From Acidobacteriota bacterium (lineage in GTDB: Bacteria > Acidobacteriota > Blastocatellia > Chloracidobacteriales > Chloracidobacteriaceae): a stretch of 64,000 nucleotides of DNA. The notes below the pieces were generated by a model. The model had not been told where the DNA came from, made no database searches, and was given only the letters and a program-made list of their open reading frames with translations. Numbering within the stretch: position 1 is the stretch's first letter; each line of letters begins with the position of its first letter. Made by a program: the position numbers and the translations under genes. The stretch lies in the NCBI GenBank assembly GCA_016208495.1, contig JACQXX010000070.1, positions 186,001 through 250,000 on the forward strand, written 5' to 3'. Positions 52,746-62,312 of this stretch are shown piece by piece.

Positions 52746-54983
52746 ATGGATGATCAATCTCAACCTTCCCTGGGGTCACTCTCTATCAATACCAGCCCGG
52801 TTGACCACGGTTCCGTCGAAAAAACAGACTGGCCGCACTGGCTTGGCTGGATTCGATCTGTCCACCCGCTATTCCTTGCAACACTGGTGCTTGGGATCCT
52901 GGTTTGGGTAGGGTTTGGTCATTCCCGCGACTATGCCTGGCTCAAGTTTGACACTGAGAAATACGTTCTTGAGGATCGAGCAATCCGGTTTTTGGATTGG
53001 GAACATATTTCTTCGATTTTTTCCACCTACTATTTCATTAATTACAACCCGCTCCACCGATTATCCTATGCCATTGATTACGCCCTCTGGGGGTTTGATC
53101 CTGGAGGGTTCCGCAGCACTAACTTTCTCCTTCATTGGATTGCCGGGGTATTTGTCTTTCTCTGTTTTTACAAACTCACCCATCAGCTCACCCCAGCCTG
53201 GCTGACATCTATTTGCTTTATTATTCACCCCACGCGGGTTGAAAATGTAGTCTGGCTTGCGCAACGCAAAGATGTTTTGTCGGCTGCTTTTGGTTTTGCT
53301 TCGATTTGGATGTACCTCAATGTCTGGCGTGATAACTGCTTGCAAAATCAATCTGAGGCCCTACAGGGAGCAGAGGAGTCGTCCGGCCCTGCTTTCAACT
53401 CATTGTGGTTTATAGGCAGCCTGTTTCTGTATGCCTGCGCACTGGCTTCTAAAGCTCAATGGGTTCCTTTGTGTGGCATCTTGATACTCATTGACCTGTA
53501 TCAGAGGCGGAAATTGACCTGGAAAGTGTGGATGGGCTATGTTCCTTTTTTCCTGTTGTCAGTTGTGTTTGCCTGGTATGCCATTGATTCACAACTGATT
53601 GTTGGAAAAAAAGGTGCCTACAGCACACTTACCCTGGTTGACCGCCTTTCTAAACCCTTGCTTGGAATCGGTTATTATCTGTGGCGGATCGTCTGGCCGG
53701 TAAATTTGTGTCCCCGGTATCCAGAGGTGTTCAGCTTTCACCGAGAACTCATCGGATTAGGTCTGCTGACTGTTGTTCTTGGGGGGATTGGAATGGTTTG
53801 GAGTTGGAGACAGCGACGAGAGTTCTTCTTTGGGGCTGCCTGGTTCCTCTTTTTTCTGTCACCAATACTCAATTTTCTGCCAGGAAATCTCGTGGTTGCT
53901 GATCGCTATTTGTATGTTGCGATGATTGGATTGATGCTTCCGCTCGGCCTGAAGCTCAGTCAATATAGGACAGAAATCGGATTTGCCGTGATTGGCTTGG
54001 TGACTGTTTTACAGCTTGGACTGACTCTCCGTTATGTGCCCAAATGGCAAGATGACTTTACTCTTTGGCAGTACACAGTTTCGTTAAGTCCAGATAACAT
54101 CTTTGCCTTCACTGCTTTGGGACAAGCCCAAATTGAGCGAAAGGAATATGCTGCCGCCCGGAATTCACTAAACCAGGCAATTGCGATTGGTAGGTGGTTC
54201 TCCCCAATTTATTTGACCCTGGCTAAAGAGGAAAAAAACTTGGGAGGAGATGCCATGGCTATCCTTGACCAGGCCAGGCAAAGGTGGCCTGACGTTTCTG
54301 AAGTGATGGCTGCTTATGGCTACTACTGGGTACTGCACCAAAACGACCTGGAAGCTGAAAAATGGTTTCTTCAGTCGCTCCGCCAGAAATCAACGATTGA
54401 AGTTTTAAAACACCTGGGCACCGTTTATGAAAGGTTAAATGAGCCGGACAAAGGGCTTGAGATGACATTTAGAGGGTTGCAAACTTACCCGTTTGATGAA
54501 GAATTCTGGCTAGTGCTGGGCAGACTTTTAGAAATGAAAGGGAATTTAACCCAGGCTGAGGAAGCCTATCACCAGGTGGCCCGTCTTGCTCCAGAGGTGA
54601 CGGAAGCCCATTACCGGTTAGCTCATTTTGCCTACCAGCGAGGTGATATTCAGACTGCTGAAAACTCTTTTCAAACCATGTACTTAAACCTGAACGGCAA
54701 ACAAATGCCCGCACCCGCATTAAACCTTTGGGCAGCGGTTTATCGTCAAAAGAAACAATATACACTCGCAATTGCAAAGTTAACCGAAGCACTTCATATC
54801 CAGGAAAATGCAGATTACTGGCTCAATCTTGCTTTACTGCAAGTTGAGATTGGGGAGAACCCACAACCTGCCATCGAGAAAGCCATTACCCTGGATCCTT
54901 CATATAAGGACAAAGTGGCCAAGCACCCTCGATTGGGCCCGCTGCAAGCAACGAGTTCCCAGAAAGCATTGATCAGACCTTGA
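52746..54983 (+). CDS. TMTC-like multi-pass membrane protein with C-terminal TPRs, copy 2
   Basis: A 745-residue paralogue of the 47.4 kb protein, with the same layout: first helix, acidic loop (VLEDRAIRFLDWEHIS), HRLSYAIDYALWG, IHPTRVENVVWLAQRKDVL, further helices to about 450 and a TPR region (about 455-720). The DNA differs widely, so the duplication is old. ATG 52746 is chosen over 52653, because the extra 31 residues have no family likeness. The function is inferred as for copy 1. Confidence 0.8.
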   Translation: MDDQSQPSLGSLSINTSPVDHGSVEKTDWPHWLGWIRSVHPLFLATLVLGILVWVGFGHSRDYAWLKFDTEKYVLEDRAIRFLDWEHISSIFSTYYFINYNPLHRLSYAIDYALWGFDPGGFRSTNFLLHWIAGVFVFLCFYKLTHQLTPAWLTSICFIIHPTRVENVVWLAQRKDVLSAAFGFASIWMYLNVWRDNCLQNQSEALQGAEESSGPAFNSLWFIGSLFLYACALASKAQWVPLCGILILIDLYQRRKLTWKVWMGYVPFFLLSVVFAWYAIDSQLIVGKKGAYSTLTLVDRLSKPLLGIGYYLWRIVWPVNLCPRYPEVFSFHRELIGLGLLTVVLGGIGMVWSWRQRREFFFGAAWFLFFLSPILNFLPGNLVVADRYLYVAMIGLMLPLGLKLSQYRTEIGFAVIGLVTVLQLGLTLRYVPKWQDDFTLWQYTVSLSPDNIFAFTALGQAQIERKEYAAARNSLNQAIAIGRWFSPIYLTLAKEEKNLGGDAMAILDQARQRWPDVSEVMAAYGYYWVLHQNDLEAEKWFLQSLRQKSTIEVLKHLGTVYERLNEPDKGLEMTFRGLQTYPFDEEFWLVLGRLLEMKGNLTQAEEAYHQVARLAPEVTEAHYRLAHFAYQRGDIQTAENSFQTMYLNLNGKQMPAPALNLWAAVYRQKKQYTLAIAKLTEALHIQENADYWLNLALLQVEIGENPQPAIEKAITLDPSYKDKVAKHPRLGPLQATSSQKALIRP

Positions 54984-55076
54984 CGCTATGCGCTGGCTTC
55001 TCGTATGTTTGCTGGCTTTCCCAGATAGAGACTCCTAACAACGTTCCTCTAAACTTTTCTCAGTGGTTTTACGGCA

Positions 55077-57524
55077 ATGAATACTCGTCAATTTTTTGAT
55101 CTTTCCGCAGTTCGTTCACCCAAACGGTGGATTCACATACTGATGGCCGTCACTGGTTTTGCAGTGGCTGCTTTCTGGTTGTTTTCAACTCCGGCAACTT
55201 CACACGGGCAGGTGCAAGATGGTTCAGCGACTGCCCGTCCATCCAGTCCATCTCTGGACGAGTTTCTCACCCCTGAAACTCGATTCCAGTTGCCTGCGGC
55301 GCTGGTCAATGCCCCGCTCGAAGATCCAGAGGACGCAGACGATGAATTTGAAGTTGACGACACCGCTGATGCTGCACGTCAGGGGACAGCCAAAACTCCG
55401 AAAATTAAAAAAATTCAACCCAAACGGGTTGCCGCTGCCGGTCCCGAATTTCGACTCCGGGTCAATGGCGAAAACTTTAAAAATGGCGCCGCGGTGTTGC
55501 TCAATGGGACGGCGGTTCCCACCATTTTCCGCAACCGCCGAAGTCTGTTTGCCCAGGTTCCAACCAGCTTAACCGTGACGGCTGGAACTGTTTCCGTGGT
55601 GGCTAAAAACCCGGATGGCACCACCACCCAACCCGCTTCATTTGAAATCGTGAATGGATTGGACGGACTGGAAATCACGGCCCTGCAACCAGCGATTGTG
55701 CTCGAAAGCACCCCTGATTTTGTGCTGAAAATTGCCGGAACTGGTTTTCGCGATAAAATTGAGGCGCGGGTGGCGGGTATCAAAACCGCCCAGCTTGTGC
55801 GTCGTCGGGAGCCAGATGGACTGGTGTTGTTGCTGGTGCGATCACGCGATGTGGCCAAAGCCGGTTCGGTGCCAATCCAGGTTCAAAACAAAAATGGTCT
55901 CTCCAAAGTGTTTAATCTGTTGATTGCACCGCCGCCACCGCGAATTGAGTCAACAGACCCAATTCGGCTGGAACTCAATGCCGCTGATACCGAAGTCAAA
56001 ATCCGAGGCCGAAACTTCACCAACAAGGCCCGCGTCATCGCCAGTGGCACCGTTATTCCGTCGGAATTTGTCAACGACACCCGGATTGACGCCACCTTCC
56101 CCGCGGCATTGCTCAAAGAAACCAAACAGCTTGAAGTTGCGGTTGAAATCCCGGATGAGGGAATTTCAGATTTTGCCTTGCTGCCAGTGGCTGAAACGGA
56201 TCCGATTATTTTTGGAATTTCACCGACCCGGATTGTCGCCGGTGAGCCTGATTTTCAGTTGAATATCAGCGGAATCAACCTGACCAAGCAAAAGAAGAAA
56301 ACCCGCGTTCTGGTCAATGGCGAGTCCGTCAAGTTTGAAGATACCAGTGGACGCGAATTACGAATTCAAATCAAAAAGGAACTGGTGGAATCTCCAGGTT
56401 CCATCACGATTATGGTGACCGTGGATGATGTCACCGCCAACACCGCAACGTTGCTGGTTGAGCCGGCCACCACCACCTCAACCATGGCTGGTGATACCCC
56501 TGGTTTTCGGGACGGTGTGACCACCAAAGCCTGGTTTACCCGCCCCAGCCGGGCCGCTATTGGCGCCGATGGCAAAATTTATATTGCTGATCAACTCAAT
56601 CATGCCATTCGTCAGTTTGATCCATCTTCTGGTCAAGTCACCACAATTGCCGGGGATGGCATTCAAGGATATGTTGATACCGCCGACATTGACACCACCG
56701 ACAAGAATGAAAATAACGACCGGGTGCGATTTAACAATCCACTTGGGGTCGCCGTGGATGCGGCAGGTGTCATTTATGTCGCTGATTTTGGCAATGATGT
56801 GATCCGCCGGATTCGCCGCACCGACTCGCAGGTGACGGTTGATACATTTGCCGGTGAGAACATTTTGAGCAAAAACGAAGACACTGGCTTTAAAGAACGC
56901 GTCGGTCGGTTTGGGTTTATCAACGGCGATGGCGACGAATCCCGATTCAGCGGACCTGACGGCATCATTCTGGCACCAGATGGAAAATTATATGTGGCCG
57001 ATGCTTTTAACAATGTGATTCGGGTGATTACACCGCAGGGTGAAGAGCCGCCAGTCGTATCGGCTGTTTTTGGATTGGCGTCGCCAGGAATTGTGGATGG
57101 TGAAGGAATTGGGATTCGGTTTAATCGCCCAACGTCCATCGCCCTCAAGGGAACTCAGTTGTACGTGGCTGATTACGGGAATAATCGCATCCGAGTCATT
57201 GATCTCACTGGTCCAAGCGTTACTACCTTAACCGGCGTGGTGGGTGAAGGGAATAACGACGGCCCACGGTTTACCGCCAAATTGAATGGGCCTCTCGGGT
57301 TGACCGTCATCGGCGACGAGGTTTTTGTGGTTGATAACACAAGCAATCGCATTCGCCGGGTTGAGCCAAACGGAGAAATCAGCACCGTTGCCGGCAAGGT
57401 CGAGGAATTTGCCGATGGCCTTGGCCCCAAAGCCCGATTCCGCCAGCCGCGTGATTTACTGACCATTGGTCAAAGCATCTTTGTGGTTGACCAGGGCAAC
57501 CACCGCCTCCGCCAGGTGCAGTAA
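55077..57524 (+). CDS. Exported IPT/TIG and NHL-repeat protein
   Basis: An 815-residue surface or periplasmic protein. Signal peptide or anchor (about 20-40, HILMAVTGFAVAAFWLF), an acidic low-complexity zone, four IPT/TIG-like beta-sandwich units (starting near KIKKIQPKRV, ITALQPAIVL, RIESTDPIRL, IIFGISPTRI), and then six NHL repeats with the cores IYIADQLNHAIRQF, IYVADFGNDVIRRI, LYVADAFNNVIRVI, LYVADYGNNRIRVI, VFVVDNTSNRIRRV and IFVVDQGNHRLRQV. Six NHL units make one complete beta-propeller. Probably binds protein or glycan. Ends seven bases before ybeY. Confidence 0.88.
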   Translation: MNTRQFFDLSAVRSPKRWIHILMAVTGFAVAAFWLFSTPATSHGQVQDGSATARPSSPSLDEFLTPETRFQLPAALVNAPLEDPEDADDEFEVDDTADAARQGTAKTPKIKKIQPKRVAAAGPEFRLRVNGENFKNGAAVLLNGTAVPTIFRNRRSLFAQVPTSLTVTAGTVSVVAKNPDGTTTQPASFEIVNGLDGLEITALQPAIVLESTPDFVLKIAGTGFRDKIEARVAGIKTAQLVRRREPDGLVLLLVRSRDVAKAGSVPIQVQNKNGLSKVFNLLIAPPPPRIESTDPIRLELNAADTEVKIRGRNFTNKARVIASGTVIPSEFVNDTRIDATFPAALLKETKQLEVAVEIPDEGISDFALLPVAETDPIIFGISPTRIVAGEPDFQLNISGINLTKQKKKTRVLVNGESVKFEDTSGRELRIQIKKELVESPGSITIMVTVDDVTANTATLLVEPATTTSTMAGDTPGFRDGVTTKAWFTRPSRAAIGADGKIYIADQLNHAIRQFDPSSGQVTTIAGDGIQGYVDTADIDTTDKNENNDRVRFNNPLGVAVDAAGVIYVADFGNDVIRRIRRTDSQVTVDTFAGENILSKNEDTGFKERVGRFGFINGDGDESRFSGPDGIILAPDGKLYVADAFNNVIRVITPQGEEPPVVSAVFGLASPGIVDGEGIGIRFNRPTSIALKGTQLYVADYGNNRIRVIDLTGPSVTTLTGVVGEGNNDGPRFTAKLNGPLGLTVIGDEVFVVDNTSNRIRRVEPNGEISTVAGKVEEFADGLGPKARFRQPRDLLTIGQSIFVVDQGNHRLRQVQ

Positions 57525-57531
57525 AGACCGT

Positions 57532-58011
57532 ATGATTTCTTTTATCAATCGTCAGCGTCGTGAACGGCTTGAAAGAACTGTGATTTGCCAGCTTGCCGAG
57601 CAAACCGCTGACCTCCTTGGGCTCAGCCGGTTTGAAATCAGTCTGGTGTTTGTCGGTGACCCGGTGATGCAAACGCTCAATCAGCAATACCGGGGAATTG
57701 ATAAACCGACCGATGTGCTGTCATTTCCACTCATTGAGCTTCCCTCGCCCTATGAATCAGGTGCTGCCACTCAACTCAAGCGGTTTCAAGTAACTGAAGG
57801 GGATATTCTGGGTGAAGTTGTGATTTCAACCCATACGGCGCGTCGGTATGCGCAGGAACTCAACTTGACATTCCCGGTTGAAATTAAGACACTGATCATT
57901 CACGGAATATTGCATTTACGCGGATATGACCATGAAACGGACCAGGGGGAGATGCAACGCCTTGAGCGGAAATTGCGCAAGCAACTCATCACCAACCAGG
58001 TCGAATGGTAG
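57532..58011 (+). CDS. ybeY: Endoribonuclease YbeY
   Basis: A 159-residue rRNA maturation endonuclease (UPF0054). The metal site HGILHLRGYDHETD (three His) is intact, as are the Arg-containing VFVGDPVMQTLNQQYRG and TDVLSFPL segments. It takes part in 16S rRNA 3' end maturation and ribosome quality control. ATG 57532 follows the NHL gene by seven bases; a longer frame from 57466 overlaps that gene. In many genomes ybeY neighbours phoH or a CorC-type gene; here a CNNM/CorC-type gene follows. Confidence 0.93.
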   Translation: MISFINRQRRERLERTVICQLAEQTADLLGLSRFEISLVFVGDPVMQTLNQQYRGIDKPTDVLSFPLIELPSPYESGAATQLKRFQVTEGDILGEVVISTHTARRYAQELNLTFPVEIKTLIIHGILHLRGYDHETDQGEMQRLERKLRKQLITNQVEW

Positions 58012-58356
58012 CTCGGGGTGTGTGGTCAATCTGGGTTGAGACGAGTTTCTTTTCCTGGAAGCCTGAGAGCACTGGCTCCCAGCTTTCATTCCAGCCTTGT
58101 TCTCAACGTGATATTCTCCGAGACAGCTTGATTTCCTTTGTTGCCCCTCGATTTTGGCAATTCTTTTCTTTCACCTCGACTCCGTGCAGCAATTTGAAGC
58201 TTCAAACCCTCAAGCGGATTTGTTCACAGCCTTTTGGATGTGGATGTGATCAGTGAGCTGTTAAAATTTTTTCAACATCTGAATTTGCTCTGATTGACAG
58301 GTGTGCTGGTGTTGAGGCCGCAGTTTTGCGGGCTGTAACCGCCCGGTTTTTCAATT
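58012..58356. other. Gap without recognised gene
   Basis: No supported gene, array or terminator. A frame beginning inside the ybeY end (58005-58256) has no likeness to a protein family. The CNNM promoter was not identified with confidence. Confidence 0.5.
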
Positions 58357-59700
58357 ATGGATTATGAGATAGCTTTGGCCAGCTTCACGCTGGTCGTTCT
58401 GGTGATTTTGTCAGTCGTCGAAAGCGCCCATGGCTGCCTCAGCGATCTGGCACTGCGGTCGCTTGCTTCCGAAGCCCACAGTGCCCATCCAGCCAGAGCC
58501 CGATTTTTGCGCTATTTGTTGGACCATCGCCAGTTGTTTTGGTTGACCTTATCATTCGGAATCCAGACATCCATCATTCTGCTCGCTTTGTTGCTGGCTG
58601 ACCTGATCGGCCACTTCCAAATCATCCCCCCGATGTTTGTTTTGCCGCTGGTGTTTATCGTCACGGTCACCCTGGTTCTGATTTTTCGTCAGTTTTTACC
58701 TCGATTGCTGGTTCAAAACTCACCAGGGCCATTTCTGATGCGGTTGTTACCCGTCTTTGAGCCCTATTTTCGAGTTGCCTACCTGTTTGTCTTTCCCGTC
58801 CACGAAATCCTCAAGACGTTTCGCGAATCCCAGGACCTCAGCGTGACCCCCGACAGTTTTCAAACGGCTGGCTCCGACGAAGATTTGAAAGCACTGATTG
58901 ATGTTGGGGCAGAAGAAGGCATCATTGAGGAATCCGATAGTGAACTCATCCAATCCATCATTGAGTTTGGCGACACGGTGGTGAAAGAAGTCATGACCAA
59001 GCGTTCAGCCATGGTCTGTATTGAGGATTCAGCCACAATTGAGCAAGTCCGCGATCTCATGGTCCAGGAACGACATTCACGGCTGCCGGTATATCAGGGG
59101 AACCCAGACAATATTGTGGGTGTGGTCTATGTTCGCGACCTGCTGGGATGCTGGAGTGAAAACCAAACGACTGAATTAGCCGGAGTGATTGCCCGTCCTG
59201 CCTATTTTGTCCCTGAAAACAAGTCCGTCGCTGATTTGCTGGAAGATATGCAAAAGTCAAAAACCCAAATTGCACTGGTGATTGACGAGTTTGGTGGTGT
59301 CGCCGGGTTGGTGACGATTGAAGACATTTTGGAAGAAATCGTGGGCGAAATCGAAGACGAAGACGTCGAGGAAACCAGTCCCGAAGAACTGGAGATTGTC
59401 GAAGAAGGGGAAGGCTGGTATCTGGTCAGGGGCAGTACTGAAATTCGCAAAATTGAAGTGCTGTTTGATGTCGAACTCGAAGCCGATGATTTTACAACTG
59501 TCAACGGGCTGATCATTAAATCCCTCGAACGCGTCCCCAACGCTGGAGAGCAGTTCTTCCTGCGGGGGTTACACATTGAAATCCTCGAAGCTGACGGGCG
59601 CGCAATTCGACGAGTTCGGCTTCAATGGCATGATGGTACTGAATCAACGATGGCAAACCGCGAAACGGAGGCGGCCAATTCTTCCAATTTTGAACTTTAG
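58357..59700 (+). CDS. CNNM/CorC-type membrane protein with CBS pair
   Basis: A 447-residue protein of the hemolysin-C/CorC group. N-terminal DUF21-like transmembrane domain (about 1-150), a CBS pair (about 195-325, with VVKEVMTKRSAM, RHSRLPVYQGNPDNIVGVVYV, DLLEDMQKSKTQIALVIDEFGG and LVTIEDILEEIVGEI) and the C-terminal CorC_HlyC domain. Such proteins are linked to Mg/Co ion efflux. DEFGG and EDILEE motifs are typical. Adjacent to ybeY as in many genomes. Confidence 0.9.
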   Translation: MDYEIALASFTLVVLVILSVVESAHGCLSDLALRSLASEAHSAHPARARFLRYLLDHRQLFWLTLSFGIQTSIILLALLLADLIGHFQIIPPMFVLPLVFIVTVTLVLIFRQFLPRLLVQNSPGPFLMRLLPVFEPYFRVAYLFVFPVHEILKTFRESQDLSVTPDSFQTAGSDEDLKALIDVGAEEGIIEESDSELIQSIIEFGDTVVKEVMTKRSAMVCIEDSATIEQVRDLMVQERHSRLPVYQGNPDNIVGVVYVRDLLGCWSENQTTELAGVIARPAYFVPENKSVADLLEDMQKSKTQIALVIDEFGGVAGLVTIEDILEEIVGEIEDEDVEETSPEELEIVEEGEGWYLVRGSTEIRKIEVLFDVELEADDFTTVNGLIIKSLERVPNAGEQFFLRGLHIEILEADGRAIRRVRLQWHDGTESTMANRETEAANSSNFEL

Positions 59701-59709
59701 ACAGAGCAG

Positions 59710-59833
59710 AAATAGTGAAATAGTGAAATAGTGAAATAGCTTAGCGTTACGTCTCAGATTGGTTTCTGTCAATGCCTTAATTTTTGTGGTTTTGACTATT
59801 TCACTCCTTCACTACCTCGCTCCTTCGCTACCT
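59710..59833. repeat. TAGTGAAA / CTTCGCTAC mirrored octamer arrays
   Basis: Four TAGTGAAA units (59710-59739), a 55-base centre, and inverted CTATTTCACTCCTTCACTAC type units (59796-59833), ending 21 bases before the ABC exporter ATG. Same family as 15.2-15.4 kb. Confidence 0.85.
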
Positions 59834-59854
59834 TGCCAGGCTGGTACATTTTAC

Positions 59855-61711
59855 ATGCCACGACGTAATGCCCACCCACTTCCACCCCTGACTGAAAACC
59901 TTCCGGGAATTCTTGAGAGTTATCAATTTTTTCTTCGATACACCAGGCCCTACCGTTTGTTGTTTATGGTGGCATTTTTTGCCCTTGCGGTAACCAGTGG
60001 GCTCAGCCTTGCCTTTCCATTTTTATTTGGAAGATTGGTGGATGTGGTTTTTCGGCATCAAAATATTGACCGCCTGAATTCATTTCTATATGTGCTGGTC
60101 GTGATTTTGGTGGTGCAGATTATTTTTAATGTTGGGCGCTCCTATTGCCTGCACTATATCTCGGAAAAAATCGTCACTGATATTCGCAAAGACCTGTATG
60201 CCCACATTCTCAAATTGTCGATCAACTTTTTTGCCAATCGGCGGGTTGGGGAAATTGCCTCCCGATTAAATGCCGATGTGACATCAATTCAGGCCACCAT
60301 TACTTCCAATCTGGTTGATGCTGTCCGTCAAATTGCCTGGGGGATTGGCGGCGTGACCGCGATGGCCCTGCTCAATTTGAAAATGACCCTGTTAACCCTG
60401 GCAGTATTACCATTTTTGGTGATTGCCGCGATGCTGGTTGGTCGCATTGTTCGCAGCCGGAGTCTGCGAGTTCAGGATTATCTGGCCAAAGCAAACGCTG
60501 TTTTAAAAGAATCGTTTTCTGGGATTCGAACCGTGCAGGCGTTTAACCGCGAACCTTTTGAATTTAATCGCTATATCACCTATATCGAAGGTGCTCACCA
60601 CGAAGCCCTCAGCCGCGCCAAAGCCCGGAGCATTTTTACTGCTTTTGCCGAAATTACCTTGTTTGGCGGCATCCTCTTGATGTTGTGGTTCAGTGTTGGT
60701 GAAATCAAAGGGAACCGTCTGTCTGCTGGACAGTTAATGTCTTTTTTGTTGTATGCCACTGGAGTCAACGCCGCCATCGGTGCTGGTGCCGGGCTGTATT
60801 TGGCGGCACAACAGGCGTTGGGCGCGTCACAACGAGTGATTGAACTCTTCAAAACCCAGCCGGAAGTAATTGACGACCCACGGGCTGTTCCGCTTACCAA
60901 AGTTGAGGGTAAAGTCGAGTTTCACAATGTATCATTTTCCTACCCTGGGCACGAAGAAAAACGAGTGCTGGATGGCGTCTCGATTACGGCCAATCCAGGG
61001 GACGTCATTGCGCTGGTGGGGCTCACGGGGGCTGGAAAATCAACCATTATTTCCCTGATTCCGCGATTTTATGACGTGCTTGGCGGAAGCATCACCCTGG
61101 ATGGTCAGGACATTCGCCAGATTCCCCTGGTTGATCTGCGCGAACAAATTGCGATTGTTCCGCAGGATGCCGTCTTATTTCATAGCACGGTACTGGAAAA
61201 CATCATCTATGGGCGGGTGGATGCCACCGAAGCTGAAGTGGAAGTTGCTGCCCGGGCCGCCCATGCCCACGATTTTATTCTGGCGCTCCCCAACGGCTAT
61301 CAAACCGTGATCGGAGAACGGGGGATTAAGCTTTCTGGCGGCCAACGCCAGCGGCTTTCGATTGCTCGGGCGTTGCTGAAAGATCCCAAAATCCTGATTT
61401 TAGACGAAGCGACCAGCTCGCTTGATTCCGAGTCGGAACGGCTGGTTCAGGACGCCCTCGACAAGTTGATGCGGAACCGAACCAGTTTTGTGATTGCTCA
61501 CCGGTTGGGCACGATTCGGCAGGCGACTCGGATCCTGGTGCTTGATGACGGAAAAATTGTTGAGGAAGGTACCCACGAAGAGCTTCTGGATGCGGATGGG
61601 CTCTATAAGAAGCTCTACTCGCTCCAATTTCGCGATATCCAGAGCGAGTCGCCAGAATTAGCCGTGTCAGAGTTTGAATTTGAAGAAGAACCCGTCGAAA
61701 CTGAAGAATGA
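59855..61711 (+). CDS. ABC exporter, fused permease and ATPase
   Basis: A 618-residue half-transporter of the MsbA/lipid-exporter type. Six membrane helices (about 30-330) and a nucleotide-binding domain (about 355-590): Walker A GLTGAGKSTIISL, Q-loop VPQDAVLF, signature LSGGQRQRLS, Walker B ILILDEATSSLDSES, and switch IAHRLGTI. It works as a dimer and may flip lipids or export drugs. ATG 59855 (MPRRNAHPL) is chosen: the frame to 59759 is encoded by repeat DNA. The stop codon lies in a GAAGAAT repeat start (CTGAAGAATGAAGAAT). Confidence 0.92.
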   Translation: MPRRNAHPLPPLTENLPGILESYQFFLRYTRPYRLLFMVAFFALAVTSGLSLAFPFLFGRLVDVVFRHQNIDRLNSFLYVLVVILVVQIIFNVGRSYCLHYISEKIVTDIRKDLYAHILKLSINFFANRRVGEIASRLNADVTSIQATITSNLVDAVRQIAWGIGGVTAMALLNLKMTLLTLAVLPFLVIAAMLVGRIVRSRSLRVQDYLAKANAVLKESFSGIRTVQAFNREPFEFNRYITYIEGAHHEALSRAKARSIFTAFAEITLFGGILLMLWFSVGEIKGNRLSAGQLMSFLLYATGVNAAIGAGAGLYLAAQQALGASQRVIELFKTQPEVIDDPRAVPLTKVEGKVEFHNVSFSYPGHEEKRVLDGVSITANPGDVIALVGLTGAGKSTIISLIPRFYDVLGGSITLDGQDIRQIPLVDLREQIAIVPQDAVLFHSTVLENIIYGRVDATEAEVEVAARAAHAHDFILALPNGYQTVIGERGIKLSGGQRQRLSIARALLKDPKILILDEATSSLDSESERLVQDALDKLMRNRTSFVIAHRLGTIRQATRILVLDDGKIVEEGTHEELLDADGLYKKLYSLQFRDIQSESPELAVSEFEFEEEPVETEE

Positions 61712-61805
61712 AGAATGGGGAATAAAGAATAAAACCAGGCGAGAGCGTTGAATCTGATTTGGTCAGTGACTTGCTTGTGGTTGGATGAACTACTCGCTAC
61801 TCACT

Positions 61806-62312
61806 TTATTTCGTCTCTTCATCAAATAAATCATCAACCAGCATGGTCCATCCCGATAAAGCCGGTTCAGCTTCGGCAAAGTCACCGCGTCGGTAAATCG
61901 TTGGATGTTCAGGGTTTGTCGCCCGATAGACCCGAATGACCTCATCACTTTGCAAATCAACATCCCAGACGACTTCGGTCCCAGCCTGAAAATAATCAGC
62001 CCGCCGTCGGTGGAGTTCTTCTTCTGCCTGAAGCCCATAGTCATTTTCACTGCGAATCTCAACTGCCAGAACTGGTGCCTGAGGAAAAAAATCTTTATCC
62101 GTTCGGGGGCCGATGTAATAAGCAACATCCGGGCTCAGATGTTTTCGGTGTGGCAGGTGAACAAAAAACGCCGCGTTTCCAGGAACCGCGATTCCAAGTT
62201 TATTGGTTCGAGCAAAAACCCGCAGGCTGGCGAAAATTTCTCCGCTGACCTGACTGGTCAAGGCTGGTTTCGCTGGTTTGAGTAGCAAATCTCCGAACAT
62301 CATATGCGTCAC
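61806..62312 (-). CDS. Uma2-family putative restriction endonuclease, possibly N-terminally shortened
   Basis: A 168-residue protein with the PD-(D/E)xK core of the Uma2/DUF820 family: SPDVAYYIGP, VLAVEIRSENDYG and RRADYFQAGTEVVWDVD. Family members are common in cyanobacteria and Acidobacteria and are of unknown biological role. The usual opening (a leader with a GELI-type motif) is not recognisable; the frame begins in MTHMMFGDLLLKPAKP, right beside the repeat element at 62.31 kb, so the N-terminus may have been replaced. Start could be either Met near 62312-62300. Confidence 0.8.
   Translation of the reverse strand: MTHMMFGDLLLKPAKPALTSQVSGEIFASLRVFARTNKLGIAVPGNAAFFVHLPHRKHLSPDVAYYIGPRTDKDFFPQAPVLAVEIRSENDYGLQAEEELHRRRADYFQAGTEVVWDVDLQSDEVIRVYRATNPEHPTIYRRGDFAEAEPALSGWTMLVDDLFDEETK

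Noticed and set aside
58005-58256. Possible 83-residue gene after ybeY
   Set aside because: It begins in the last codons of ybeY and reads as Ser/Phe-rich noise.
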